DNA from: Halomonas cupida
GTDB lineage: Bacteria > Pseudomonadota > Gammaproteobacteria > Pseudomonadales > Halomonadaceae
Assembly: GCF_900142755.1 (NCBI RefSeq)
Contig: NZ_FRCA01000008.1
Coordinates: 1-64,000 of the forward strand
Length of the DNA stretch: 64,000 nucleotides
Reading direction: 5' to 3'
The notes beneath the pieces were generated by a model, which was not told the origin of the DNA, searched no databases, and saw only the letters and a list, made by a program, of their open reading frames with translations. Positions 37,599-48,728 of this stretch are shown here, in pieces. Positions within the stretch are counted from its first letter, which is position 1; each line of letters starts with the position of its first letter. Both the position numbers and the translations under genes were made by a program.

Positions 37599-37898
37599 GG
37601 GTTATCCCTTGCATCACGGTGGTATAGAGAGCCCGGTGAGAGCTCATTCAAGGCGTGACGACAATAACCACTCGGCAGCGGAAAGCCTTGTCCTGCATCA
37701 ACAGAACATCTCCTTTCTCACTCCGAAGCCGTGTTTGTGGAAGGCACTTGCGGGCTGTCTGGTGTGCAGGAGCGGTCGTACATGACCACAAAAGGGTCAT
37801 ACATGGCCGCAACAGGTTCATCGTGAAGCCATGGGCTGGATGCGACCCTCAGCGACCAGGTGGCATCCACTCACAGAACCAGGACAGATTTCAGACAC
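37599..37898. other. 300-bp stretch without a recognisable gene
   Basis: Holds the presumed promoter of the 59-aa gene and the region beyond the tRNA terminator. One inverted repeat ATGACC-acaaaag-GGTCAT lies near 37785-37803. Open frames here lack codon bias and ribosome binding sites. Nothing else was recognised. Confidence 0.5.
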
Positions 37899-37920
37899 AA
37901 AAAAAGGCGCATAAGCGCCT
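37899..37920 (-). terminator. Intrinsic terminator of the tRNA-Leu gene
   Basis: On the minus strand AGGCGC-TTAT-GCGCCT is followed directly by a run of seven T. It lies 14 bases past the tRNA 3' end. Confidence 0.92.
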
Positions 37921-37933
37921 GATTTGATAAAGA

Positions 37934-38020
37934 TGGTGCCGGTGGTCGGACTCGAACCGACACACCCGTGAAGGCGGCGGATTTTGAATCCGCTGCGTCT
38001 ACCAATTCCGCCACACCGGC
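37934..38020 (-). tRNA. tRNA-Leu (CAA anticodon)
   Basis: An 87-nt class II tRNA with encoded CCA. The acceptor GCCGGTG pairs with CACCGGC, the anticodon stem-loop is GCGGA-TTCAAAA-TCCGC with anticodon CAA, a long variable arm follows, and the T-arm contains GGTTCGAGTCC. It reads UUG leucine codons. Confidence 0.97.
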
Positions 38021-38031
38021 AACGGGCGAGA

Positions 38032-38059
38032 ATTATACGTGGGCAGACGGCCAGGTCAA
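38032..38059 (-). promoter_or_regulatory. Sigma-70 promoter of tRNA-Leu
   Basis: On the minus strand TTGACC and TATAAT are separated by 16 bases, ending 11 bases before the tRNA 5' end. A GC-rich segment after the -10 is typical of growth-rate-controlled promoters. Confidence 0.85.
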
Positions 38060-38164
38060 TGGCTACATTTCATTCTCGCGAATATCGTCATCCGATTGTT
38101 ATGATTGCGCCAACCTTTTCCCGGCATCCCAAGCCACCTGTAGTTTTCGCATCAGGAGCCCGCC

Positions 38165-39619
38165 ATGGCGCAGTCCCGCAACGAAGCCCCACCGTCTCCC
38201 TCAGTCGCTGCACGCATCGGGCTGGTGCTCGGTCTGGCATTCCTGCTGCTGACACTGGTGGTCCCGCCACCGACCGGCATGTCCCCGATTGCCTGGCACT
38301 GTGTCGGCATGGCGCTGCTGATGGCGAGTTGGTGGTCCACCGAGGCGATACCGATTCCGGTGACATCACTGCTGCCGTTGGTGCTCGCTCCGGCATTGGA
38401 CATTGGTGATATCAAGGCAACGGCTGCCAGCTATGCCAACCCGATCATCTATCTGTTCCTGGGTGGTTTCCTGCTCGGCATTGCCATGCAGGCGTGGCAC
38501 CTCCATCGTCGTGTCGCCCTGCAGGTACTGCGCTTCGTGGGAAGTGAACCGAAACGCCAGATTGCCGGCTTCATGATCGCGACCGGCTTCATCAGCATGT
38601 GGGTATCCAACACCGCCACGGCGATCATGATGCTGCCGATCGGCATCTCGGTGCTGAGTCTGCTCGACAAGTCGGACCCGAAAGAGCTGAAGCGCTTTGC
38701 CACCGCGTTGTTACTGGGTATCGCCTACTCGGCCAGCATCGGTGGCGTGGCCACATTGATCGGTACACCGCCCAATGCGCTGCTGGCCGGTTACCTTGCC
38801 GATTCACAGAACATCGATCTGGGCTTTGCCCAGTGGATGCTCGTCGGCCTGCCAATCAGTGTTGCCATGATGGTAGTCGCCTGGTGGTGGCTGTGCCGCG
38901 GCGACTTCCAGTTGACCACTGGGGAAAGCGACAGCGACAGCATGATCCAGCGTGAGCTGACCGAGATGGGCCCGATGACCACCGCAGAGAAGCGTGTCGG
39001 AATAGTCTTCCTGCTCGCCGCCGCGGCCTGGATCATGCGCCCCATGCTCAACAATCTCGGCCTCGACTGGTTGTCGGACACGACCATCGCCATTCTCGCC
39101 GGTATGTCGCTGTTCGTGATACCCAGCGGTCGACAGCGTGGTGAATCACTGATGGTCTGGGAAGAGGCGGTCAAGCTTCCCTGGGGAATCCTGCTGTTGT
39201 TCGGCGGAGGTCTTGCTCTGGCTGGCGCCATCAGCTCGTCGGGTCTGGCCGAGTGGATCGCCAGTCAACTCAGCGCGCTCGGGGTGCTGCCGGTTCTGGC
39301 CCTTATCGGCGGCGTGGTGCTGGTGATCATCTTCCTCACCGAGGTGACGTCGAATACCGCCACGGCGGCCGCCTTCCTGCCTTTGCTGGGAGCCATGGCC
39401 ATGTCTCTGAACATTCCGATCCTGTTGATTACTGTGCCCGCTGCCATCGCTGCCAGCTGTGCCTTCATGATGCCGGTGGCCACCCCACCCAACGCCATCG
39501 TCTTCGGCACTGGGCACATGAGTATCCAGTCGATGATCCGCGCCGGCTTTGCGCTGAACCTGGCGAGCACCGTACTGGTCACTCTGATGGCCTATGGGCT
39601 GATCCTGTTGATGTGGTGA
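38165..39619 (+). CDS. DASS-family (SLC13) sodium:anion symporter
   Basis: A 484-aa inner-membrane transporter of the divalent anion:Na+ symporter family. Both substrate/Na+ clamshell motifs are present: WVSNTATAIMMLPI (about residue 140) and TSNTATAAAFLPL (about residue 395), as well as LIGTPPNAL. Dicarboxylates such as succinate or malate are typical substrates; sulfate is possible. CAGGAG precedes the ATG. Monocistronic, ended by a 13-bp hairpin. Confidence 0.9.
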   Translation: MAQSRNEAPPSPSVAARIGLVLGLAFLLLTLVVPPPTGMSPIAWHCVGMALLMASWWSTEAIPIPVTSLLPLVLAPALDIGDIKATAASYANPIIYLFLGGFLLGIAMQAWHLHRRVALQVLRFVGSEPKRQIAGFMIATGFISMWVSNTATAIMMLPIGISVLSLLDKSDPKELKRFATALLLGIAYSASIGGVATLIGTPPNALLAGYLADSQNIDLGFAQWMLVGLPISVAMMVVAWWWLCRGDFQLTTGESDSDSMIQRELTEMGPMTTAEKRVGIVFLLAAAAWIMRPMLNNLGLDWLSDTTIAILAGMSLFVIPSGRQRGESLMVWEEAVKLPWGILLLFGGGLALAGAISSSGLAEWIASQLSALGVLPVLALIGGVVLVIIFLTEVTSNTATAAAFLPLLGAMAMSLNIPILLITVPAAIAASCAFMMPVATPPNAIVFGTGHMSIQSMIRAGFALNLASTVLVTLMAYGLILLMW

Positions 39620-39646
39620 ATATGTATAATTGACAGCTGATGTTAA

Positions 39647-39678
39647 AGCGTTTCCTGACGTGACGGTCAGGAAACGCT
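39647..39678. terminator. Hairpin after the DASS gene
   Basis: AGCGTTTCCTGAC and GTCAGGAAACGCT form a perfect 13-bp stem with a 6-base loop. It is followed by a short mixed stretch rather than a T-run. Confidence 0.7.
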
Positions 39679-39780
39679 ATCCTTGTGCACCGCCGTCACC
39701 CGTCGACCCTTCGACTTACCGTACCTTTGGCGGGCCACTCATCCCACGATAGCTGTTGTGCCCGCGATTCAAGAGCCCAC

Positions 39781-41999
<2,219 letters not shown>

Positions 42000-42129
42000 C
42001 CGACGGCTGGCCTCGAGCCAGCCGTTTGAATACCTGAAGCTACACCTGTTGTCTCGATAGCAGCTGATTTATCAACAACCGTTTTCTCAACAACCCAGGT
42101 TCTTCCACAACTCCAGGAGAGTGTCGTAC

Positions 42130-42468
42130 ATGTTGGACTTCTTCATTTCCCCGGCCATGGCTGAAGGCGGCGGCGGTGCCGCTGGTGGCGGTATTGCCCA
42201 GATCGTGATGCTGGTCGGCTTCGTGCTGATCTTCTACTTCCTGCTGTGGCGTCCGCAGGCCAAACGGGCCAAGCAACACAAGCAGTTGATCGCCGGTCTG
42301 TCCAAGGGCGACGAAATCGTTATCGGCGGTGGTCTGATGGGCCGTGTCACCAATGTCAGCGATGACAGCGACTTCCTGGTCATGGAAATCGCCGAAGGCA
42401 CTGAAGTCAGTGTGCAGAAGAACGCTGTCGCAGCGGTGCTGCCGAAGGGCACTCTCAAGTCCATCTGA
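42130..42468 (+). CDS. yajC: Preprotein translocase subunit YajC
   Basis: A 112-aa membrane protein of the SecDF-YajC complex. One hydrophobic helix (about residues 22-42, GIAQIVMLVGFVLIFYFLLW) is followed by the conserved RPQAKRAKQHKQLI and a cytosolic domain. AGGAGA lies 9 bases before ATG 42130. Between tgt and secD, as expected. Confidence 0.95.
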   Translation: MLDFFISPAMAEGGGGAAGGGIAQIVMLVGFVLIFYFLLWRPQAKRAKQHKQLIAGLSKGDEIVIGGGLMGRVTNVSDDSDFLVMEIAEGTEVSVQKNAVAAVLPKGTLKSI

Positions 42469-42601
42469 TCGGCGTCAAGGTCTCGCCCTCGGGCGAGGCT
42501 ACTCTATGTCAGCGCGTGATGGCCGTTCTTTCGGTCATCGCGCGTTGGCATGACAGTTCGACTGTCAGCATATTCGTCAGCAAACTGAGGGCAGAGCCCC
42601 G

Positions 42602-44452
42602 ATGCTCAATCGTTACCCCCTATGGAAGTATCTGCTCATCGCACTGGTGCTTCTCTTCGGCCTGATCTATTCGCTTCCCAACCTCTTTCCTGAAGACCCG
42701 GCGGTGCAGATCAGCAGCGACCGCGGTGACCTGTCCCTGTCTCCGGCGCAGCAGAAGAGTCTTGAAGAAGCTCTTGCCAGCGCGGACATCGAGGTCAAGA
42801 CCCTTGAGGAAGCACCCAATAGCCTGCTCATCAGGCTGCGCAACGCCGACGACCAGATTCCCGCACGCGACCTGATCAGTGAGACGCTCGGCGATGACTA
42901 TGTGGTCGCCCTGAACCTTGCCGAATCGACCCCCGACTGGCTGGCCTCACTCTCGGCTTCTCCGATGACCCTGGGCCTCGACCTGCGCGGTGGCGTTCAC
43001 TTTCTGCTGGAAGTGGACATGGACGCTGCGGTTCAGCAACGCCTCGAGGTCAACGCCAGTGCCGTCCGTGAACAGCTGCGCGACGAGCGGATCCGTTACC
43101 GCAACACCCAGATTGAAGGGCATACCATCAGCCTGGACTTCATCAACGATGAGGATCGCGACGAGGCGCAGCGTCTGATCAGCCGAAGCTTCCCGGACTT
43201 CCAGTACGAGACACCGGAGACACAGCGTGGTGCCGCACTGAGCATGACACTGACCGATGCGGCGGTGGATGAAATCCGGGATTACGCGATCAACCAGAAC
43301 CTGACCACCCTGCGCAACCGCGTCAATGAGCTGGGTGTCGCTGAGCCGCTGGTTCAGCGTCAGGGCCCTGATCGCATTGTGGTCGAGTTGCCGGGTGTAC
43401 AGGATACCGCCGCTGCCAAGCGTATCGTCGGTGCGACAGCCAACCTCGAGTTCCGTCTCGAGGCACGTTCCGATACGCCGGCCAATGAGACGGAGAGCCT
43501 GGCGTTCCGCAATGAACCGGCACGCTCCGCCGACCTGATGCGTGACGTAATCATCACCGGTGACAGTGTTTCCAGTGCGACCCGCAGCTTCGACGAGAGC
43601 GGTCGCCCCCAGGTCAACATCAACCTGGACGGCACCGGCGGCACGCTGATGAACCGCGCCACGCGCAGCAATATCGGCCGCAACATGGCGGTAGTGTTCA
43701 TCGAGCACAAGACCCGTGACCGCACGGTGATGGAGGACGGCAAGCAGGTTACCGTCCGCGATCCCTACACCGAGCGCGGCATCATCAGTCTGGCAACCAT
43801 CCAGAGCGCACTGGGCAACAGCTTCCGCATCACTGGGCTTGATTCGCCCACTGAAGCCGCCGAACTGTCCCTGCTGCTGCGCTCCGGCTCTCTGGCAGCA
43901 CCGATCTACTTTGCTCAGGAACGCACCATCGGCCCGAGCCTCGGTGCCGACAATATTGCCCGTGGCATGCTGTCGGTGCAGGTCGGTCTGCTGCTGGTCG
44001 TGCTCTTCATGCTGATCCGCTACAAGGCCTTCGGGGTCATTGCCAACATTGCGCTGGCCTTCAACCTGACTCTGCTGGTCGCAGTGATGTCGCTGCTCGG
44101 CGCCACCCTGACCCTTCCGGGGATCGCCGGTATCGTGTTGACGCTGGGGATGGCGGTCGACGCCAACGTGCTCATATTCGAGCGCATACGTGAAGAGTGG
44201 CGTAACGGCATGTCAGTGCAACAGGCCATTCATGCCGGTTATGAGCGCGCCTTCTCGTCGATTGTCGATGCCAACCTGACCACTCTGCTAGTGGCAGTGA
44301 TTCTGTTCTCCATCGGCACCGGACCGGTCAAGGGCTTCGCCGTGACGCTGTCAATCGGCATCCTGACTTCAATGTTCACCGCGCTGATGGTGACACGCAG
44401 CATGGTCAACCTGATCTACGGTGGCCGTCCGCTGAAGAAGATCTGGATCTGA
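42602..44452 (+). CDS. secD: Protein translocase subunit SecD
   Basis: Uses the proton gradient to complete protein export through SecYEG. The 616-aa length equals E. coli SecD (615). An N-terminal helix, a large periplasmic domain containing GLDLRGGVHFLLEVD, and a C-terminal block of five helices (GIVLTLGMAVDANVLIFERIREE) are visible. secF follows 36 bp downstream. Confidence 0.97.
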   Translation: MLNRYPLWKYLLIALVLLFGLIYSLPNLFPEDPAVQISSDRGDLSLSPAQQKSLEEALASADIEVKTLEEAPNSLLIRLRNADDQIPARDLISETLGDDYVVALNLAESTPDWLASLSASPMTLGLDLRGGVHFLLEVDMDAAVQQRLEVNASAVREQLRDERIRYRNTQIEGHTISLDFINDEDRDEAQRLISRSFPDFQYETPETQRGAALSMTLTDAAVDEIRDYAINQNLTTLRNRVNELGVAEPLVQRQGPDRIVVELPGVQDTAAAKRIVGATANLEFRLEARSDTPANETESLAFRNEPARSADLMRDVIITGDSVSSATRSFDESGRPQVNINLDGTGGTLMNRATRSNIGRNMAVVFIEHKTRDRTVMEDGKQVTVRDPYTERGIISLATIQSALGNSFRITGLDSPTEAAELSLLLRSGSLAAPIYFAQERTIGPSLGADNIARGMLSVQVGLLLVVLFMLIRYKAFGVIANIALAFNLTLLVAVMSLLGATLTLPGIAGIVLTLGMAVDANVLIFERIREEWRNGMSVQQAIHAGYERAFSSIVDANLTTLLVAVILFSIGTGPVKGFAVTLSIGILTSMFTALMVTRSMVNLIYGGRPLKKIWI

Positions 44453-44488
44453 TGCCATGAACTCACGAATTCATCACAGGAAGACGGT

Positions 44489-45412
44489 ATGAAACGCGTC
44501 ACGAACCTGAACATCGACTTCATGGGGCGGCGCAAACTGGCCTTCGCCTTCTCGGCGCTGATGATTGTTGCCTCGATTGTCGCACTGGTGATTCAGGGGC
44601 TCGCGCTGGGCCTCGACTTCACCGGCGGCACCCTTATCGAAGTCCAGTACGCCACCGCCCCTACCCTCGACAGTGTGCGCGAGGCCCTGGCCCAGGGCGG
44701 CTTCAATGATGTCTCGGTGCAGACCTTCGGTGCCGCCAACGAGGTGCTGATCCGCCTGCAGCAGGCCTTCGATGCGGATGTGGGCCAACAGGTCGTGGAC
44801 CTGCTGGCTCAGGGTGGCGTTGATGTCAACCTGGTACGGGCCGAGTTCGTCGGCGCCCAGGTCGGTGATCAGCTGCGCGACCAGAGCGGTCTGGGCATGT
44901 TGTTGGCGCTGGGCGGCGTCATGCTCTACGTCGCCTTCCGCTTCCAGTACAAGTTCGCCCTCGGCGCGCTGGTGTCACTGGTACACGATGTGATCATCGT
45001 GCTTGGCGTCTTTGCTGCATTCCAGCTGGAGTTCGACCTGACGGTGCTGGCGGCGGTTCTGGCGGTGATCGGTTACTCGCTCAACGACACCATCGTGGTT
45101 TACGATCGCATCCGCGAGAACATTCGCAAGTCGCGCATCGATGACATGGCACAGATCTTCAACGAAGCCATCAATCAGACTCTGTCGCGCACCTTGGCCA
45201 CTTCCGGCACCACCATTCTGGTGTTGGTGGCGTTGGCTGTGCTCGGCGGCGACATGATCCACAACTTTGCGATCGCCCTGCTGGTTGGTATCGGTATCGG
45301 TACCTTCTCGTCGATCTATGTCGCTTCCGCATTGTTGATCCAGCTCAAGTTGCAGCGCAAGGATCTGATTCCCGAGAAGAAGGAAGACCCCGAAGCGGAA
45401 GAGTTGCCCTGA
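44489..45412 (+). CDS. secF: Protein translocase subunit SecF
   Basis: Membrane partner of SecD. The 307-aa protein has the N-terminal helix, GLDFTGGTLIEV, and the C-terminal GYSLNDTIVVYDRIREN with five further helices. AGGAAGA lies just ahead of the ATG. Followed by a strong terminator. Confidence 0.97.
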   Translation: MKRVTNLNIDFMGRRKLAFAFSALMIVASIVALVIQGLALGLDFTGGTLIEVQYATAPTLDSVREALAQGGFNDVSVQTFGAANEVLIRLQQAFDADVGQQVVDLLAQGGVDVNLVRAEFVGAQVGDQLRDQSGLGMLLALGGVMLYVAFRFQYKFALGALVSLVHDVIIVLGVFAAFQLEFDLTVLAAVLAVIGYSLNDTIVVYDRIRENIRKSRIDDMAQIFNEAINQTLSRTLATSGTTILVLVALAVLGGDMIHNFAIALLVGIGIGTFSSIYVASALLIQLKLQRKDLIPEKKEDPEAEELP

Positions 45413-45441
45413 CGGTAACCTTCAGCTTCTGCAACACCTCC

Positions 45442-45479
45442 GGCCCCCGCCTCTCTCTGAGCAGCGGGGGCCTTTTATT
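45442..45479 (+). terminator. Intrinsic terminator after secF
   Basis: GGCCCCCGC (45442-45450) pairs with GCGGGGGCC (45464-45472) and is followed by TTTTATT. It ends the queA-tgt-yajC-secDF transcript. Confidence 0.93.
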
Positions 45480-45623
45480 GTGCTGGAGAACCAGTGTGTC
45501 TACTTCAGCGCTGCCACAAGTATTTCACTTGCCCAATCATTGACGCTATTGCATGATACTTCCGGCGCTGCCATCGGGACCGAGTCCCTGCGCGCTACCC
45601 CTCTGGTCACCTACTGAGGCCCC

Positions 45624-46676
45624 ATGTTACTTCTGGCTGCATTTGCCATCCTTTCCATCTCCGCTTCCTTCCTGTGTTCCGTATTGGAAGCCGCGCTTCT
45701 TTCTCTGACTCCCAGCTATATCGCCCAGCTCAAGGACGGCCAACCTCGGCTGCACCGTCGCCTTGCTGCGCTGAAGCAGGACATCGACAAACCGCTTTCG
45801 GCGATTCTGACACTCAATACCATCGCCCATACCGGCGGTGCCACTGGTGTTGGCGCCCAGGTTGCCGTGGTCTTCGGTGAAGCCTGGCTGGGCCTGGCCT
45901 CTGCCGTGATGACACTGTTGATCCTGATACTCTCGGAAATCATCCCCAAGACCATCGGTGCCACCTACTGGCGACAGCTGTCACGCTGGCTGCCTCCGAT
46001 GCTGGGCAGCATGATCTGGATCCTGCGCCCCTTCATCTGGCTGTCGGAACTGATCACGCGGCGCATCAGCCACGATGCACCGGATACCGATATGCGCGGC
46101 GAGATCAAGGCACTCGCCCGTATCGGTCTGGACGAGCAAGCGCTGGACCGCGACGAGGCACGCACCATCACCAACATTCTCAATCTTCATGAGATCACGG
46201 TGAACAGCGTAATGACGCCACGCACAGTGTGTGTTTCTGTGCGACCGTCAATGACAGTGGCCGAATTCGACACCGAGCTGTCGCGCTCACCCTTCACACG
46301 CTTCCCTGTCATGGACGGCGGAGAGCATGCTCTGGGCTATGTGCACAAGGCTGACACCTATCATGCCGAGGAGCAGGCCACCATGAAGGAGGTCATGCAC
46401 TCGGCAGCTACCGTCAGTGCCACTGAAAGTGTCGAGAGCGTCTTCCTGATGATGCAGCGCGACCACCAGCACCTCGCCGTGGTCTATGATGACCACGGTA
46501 CCTGGGTGGGCCTGATTACCATGGAAGATGTCATCGAGACGATTCTGGGAGAAGACATCGTCGATGAAACCGACGACGTCACCAATATGCGCAAGTACGC
46601 TCGGCAGCGCTGGACCCAGCGTGTCCGAGCTGCTCAGAGCAATCAGCCGCAGCAGGAAACGCCGGACCCGCACTGA
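45624..46676 (+). CDS. CNNM/HlyC-type membrane protein with CBS domains
   Basis: A 350-aa inner-membrane protein with an N-terminal DUF21 domain (about four helices in residues 1-135, with SEIIPKTIGATYW) and a CBS pair (VMTPRTVCVSVRPSMTV, about 190-320, with LITMEDVIETILGEDIVDE). The C-terminal CorC/HlyC transporter-associated domain is absent. Relatives take part in Mg2+/Co2+ homeostasis or Na+ export. GAGG precedes the ATG. Confidence 0.88.
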   Translation: MLLLAAFAILSISASFLCSVLEAALLSLTPSYIAQLKDGQPRLHRRLAALKQDIDKPLSAILTLNTIAHTGGATGVGAQVAVVFGEAWLGLASAVMTLLILILSEIIPKTIGATYWRQLSRWLPPMLGSMIWILRPFIWLSELITRRISHDAPDTDMRGEIKALARIGLDEQALDRDEARTITNILNLHEITVNSVMTPRTVCVSVRPSMTVAEFDTELSRSPFTRFPVMDGGEHALGYVHKADTYHAEEQATMKEVMHSAATVSATESVESVFLMMQRDHQHLAVVYDDHGTWVGLITMEDVIETILGEDIVDETDDVTNMRKYARQRWTQRVRAAQSNQPQQETPDPH

Positions 46677-46698
46677 GGTTGCAGTCCATGCAACACCC

Positions 46699-46721
46699 TG
46701 TCCCGCTCTCGGAGCGGGACA
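46699..46721. terminator. Hairpin after the CBS-domain gene
   Basis: TGTCCCGCTC and GAGCGGGACA form a 10-bp perfect stem with a 3-base loop. The T-run is weak. Confidence 0.6.
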
Positions 46722-46768
46722 TGACCATTTCCTGCGCATTTCTCGTTTAGCGTCCCTTGATGAAAGCA

Positions 46769-46800
46769 GTTGAGACTCATTCTCACGAAAGAGTCTCAAC
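46769..46800 (+). promoter_or_regulatory. Fur-like box and inverted repeat before the siderophore-binding gene
   Basis: TGAGACTCATTCTCA (46771-46785) matches the 7-1-7 Fur consensus at 11 of 14 positions. It is embedded in a perfect 10-bp inverted repeat GTTGAGACTC...GAGTCTCAAC (46769-46800). The location 44-75 bp upstream of the start codon fits iron repression. Confidence 0.55.
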
Positions 46801-46843
46801 GTTTCTGACCAGCTTTCTTTCTTGACCAACAAGGACGCCACTG

Positions 46844-47686
46844 ATGCTCAAACCCCTGGCCATTGCCTCCCTGCTCACTGTTACCGCTCAAGCCTGGGCG
46901 GATACTGACGCACAGCGTATCGCCGCTCTGGACTACTCCGCTCTCGATACTCTCACCGCCCTGGGGCAAGGCGAGCGCATTGCCGGCGTCCCCCAATCCA
47001 GCCTGCCGGAATACCTGTCTGCCTATGCCACACAGAAATATGCCGATGTCGGTTCCCTGAAATCCCCCGAATATGAAGTACTGGACCAACTCGCTCCAGA
47101 CAGCATCATCATCAGCGGGCGCCTGAGTGGCGAGAAGCAGAAGCTGGAGGAGATTGCCCCCACCTGGTTGAACGGCGGTGTGGAGGCTGACGATTACTGG
47201 AGCCGACTGGAAGCCAACACCCACGCCCTGGCAACAGAATATGGCGCGGATGAGCAAGCCGGCCCCGCTCTGGACTCGCTGCACGCGGACATTGACGATG
47301 CGGTGGCAAGGGTGGAGGGCACTCCTGAGGTGCTCGTCGTGCTGCACAATGACGGCAAGCTGGTCTACCGCGAGGATGCCATCGTCAATGACCTGATGGG
47401 ACTCGCCTCTCCCAACCTACCGGAAGACGCCGACACTCAGGCGCGAGGAGAGCGTAGCTTCACCTTGCTGACACCTGCCCAGATCAGTGCCATGGCACCA
47501 GACCTGGTGTGGGTCATCGATCGCAGTGCCGCCATTGGCCAGCCGGAACTGGATCTCGAGGCACTGCAGACCGAGCTGGGTGACCTTTCGGTGGTCAAGG
47601 GTTCACCAAAGCTGTGGTATCTGGCCAGTGGTGGCCTGGAGTCCACACTGCTGCAGGTCAACGAGGTGGTCAGCGCCCTGCAGTAA
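46844..47686 (+). CDS. Periplasmic siderophore-binding protein (ABC type, FatB/CeuE-like)
   Basis: A 280-aa class III substrate-binding protein. A short signal peptide (MLKPLAIASLLTVTAQAWA) precedes the mature N-terminus; unlike many relatives there is no lipobox Cys. ALGQGERIAGVPQSSLPEYL and LDQLAPDSIIISGRLS are typical of Fe3+-siderophore binding proteins. No permease or ATPase gene is adjacent, so it may serve a system encoded elsewhere. The Fur-like box upstream supports iron control. It is bordered downstream by two hairpins and repeat copy C. Confidence 0.82.
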   Translation: MLKPLAIASLLTVTAQAWADTDAQRIAALDYSALDTLTALGQGERIAGVPQSSLPEYLSAYATQKYADVGSLKSPEYEVLDQLAPDSIIISGRLSGEKQKLEEIAPTWLNGGVEADDYWSRLEANTHALATEYGADEQAGPALDSLHADIDDAVARVEGTPEVLVVLHNDGKLVYREDAIVNDLMGLASPNLPEDADTQARGERSFTLLTPAQISAMAPDLVWVIDRSAAIGQPELDLEALQTELGDLSVVKGSPKLWYLASGGLESTLLQVNEVVSALQ

Positions 47687-47719
47687 CAAAAGCGCCGACC
47701 TATCGAGCGCTACATACGA

Positions 47720-47783
47720 CAGAGCCCCTTCCGCCGTTGGCGAAAGGGGCTCTGTGTCAAGAGGCTCAGTCACAAGAGCCTCT
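47720..47783 (+). terminator. Two tandem hairpins after the siderophore-binding gene
   Basis: CAGAGCCCCTT...AAGGGGCTCTG (47720-47754) and AGAGGCTC...GAGCCTCT (47760-47783) follow each other. The second is followed by ATATTTC. Together they form a likely terminator. Confidence 0.7.
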
Positions 47784-47793
47784 ATATTTCAGC

Positions 47794-47894
47794 TATTAAC
47801 ATGGCAATCAAATAGCTCATCCTGATCGATTTGATTGTCGGCGGCACGTCCCTGTGCCGCCATTAACCCAACATGAAAGCATGCCGGGTTAATA
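47794..47894 (+). repeat. Short repeat element, copy C (101 bp)
   Basis: Same ends as copies A and B (TATTAAC...GTTAATA), the same first stem CAATCAAAT/ATTTGATTG and the same last two stems, GGCGGCAC/GTGCCGCC and TTAACCC/GGGTTAA. Stems 2 and 3 (72 bp) are missing as a clean internal deletion. It lies between convergent genes. Confidence 0.88.
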
Positions 47895-47903
47895 ATGCCG
47901 AGT

Positions 47904-48728
47904 TCAATCGGACTCGTGGCGGCCCGGCATATGCTGGACGTGAGGTGCCAGCTGCTTGATCAGCGCCTTGAACAGGCGCGGGTTGGCCGCCATCAGGGGA
48001 CCCTCGACAGCCACCGAAGGCTGGCCACTCGGGGTACCTACCAGCGCACCGGACTCCTTGAGGATCAGACTACCAATATCCAGATCCTGCTCATCGATGC
48101 CCAATACAAACACGGCATCCGCACGACCGGCTGCCACACGAGCGATATCCAGCAGCCCACAAGCGGAAGACTGCAGCTGCTCGGTCTGCGGCGCCAGTTG
48201 CTGAACCAGCGTCAGCCAGGTGGGCAGGAAGCGTGAACGCAGATAGCTGTCGGGCAGGCTCATCGACAGACGCGCGCCGCTGATCACATGCCCTTTGGGC
48301 ACACGCAGTCGCTTGCCATTGAGCTGGGCACCACGGCCGCGGCTGGCAAGATATTCGTCATCGCTGAACGGGCAGATCACCACGGCATGCTCCGGACGGC
48401 CCTTGATCAGACAGACAACCGATAGCGCGAACTCGGGAGATGCCACGCTGAGGTTGGAGTAGCCATGGAAGGGTTCGATGCGCCACAGCACATCCTTGCC
48501 TTCACCTTCGCCGGCACGATGCGGCGTATAACGCCCCACTACACCATGCTGCGGATAGCCGCGAGCGAGCTGGCGAGTGATCAGGGATTCGGCGTTTCGC
48601 GCGGTATCCTCGAGCAGACGGTCGAGATTGTGTTCCTCGTGAGCATTCTCGATACGCTCACGAATACGTAGAAACTGTTCGCCGGCGCTACGGGCAGCGC
48701 GCAGGGCATACTGGACCATCGGATGCAT
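47904..48728 (-). CDS. suhB: SuhB homologue with degenerate inositol-monophosphatase active site
   Basis: A 274-aa protein in the genomic place of SuhB (divergent from trmJ, near iscR). N-terminal MHPMVQYALRAARSAGEQFL and GRGAQLNGKRLRV are SuhB-like. The metal-binding motifs are broken: the E-E-S-G-E region reads VVGRYTPH; DPLDGTTN reads EPFHGYSN (residues 85-92), losing the key Asp to His; the WD motif reads QD. Phosphatase activity is therefore unlikely. E. coli SuhB also acts in rRNA transcription antitermination independently of catalysis, a role this protein could keep. It sits 9 bp from repeat copy C. Confidence 0.85.
   Translation of the reverse strand: MHPMVQYALRAARSAGEQFLRIRERIENAHEEHNLDRLLEDTARNAESLITRQLARGYPQHGVVGRYTPHRAGEGEGKDVLWRIEPFHGYSNLSVASPEFALSVVCLIKGRPEHAVVICPFSDDEYLASRGRGAQLNGKRLRVPKGHVISGARLSMSLPDSYLRSRFLPTWLTLVQQLAPQTEQLQSSACGLLDIARVAAGRADAVFVLGIDEQDLDIGSLILKESGALVGTPSGQPSVAVEGPLMAANPRLFKALIKQLAPHVQHMPGRHESD

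Noticed and set aside
37480..37927. Two overlapping plus-strand frames (101 and 90 codons) in the gap after kdpE
   Set aside because: No ribosome binding site and no domain; one runs antisense to the 59-aa gene and the other through the tRNA terminator.
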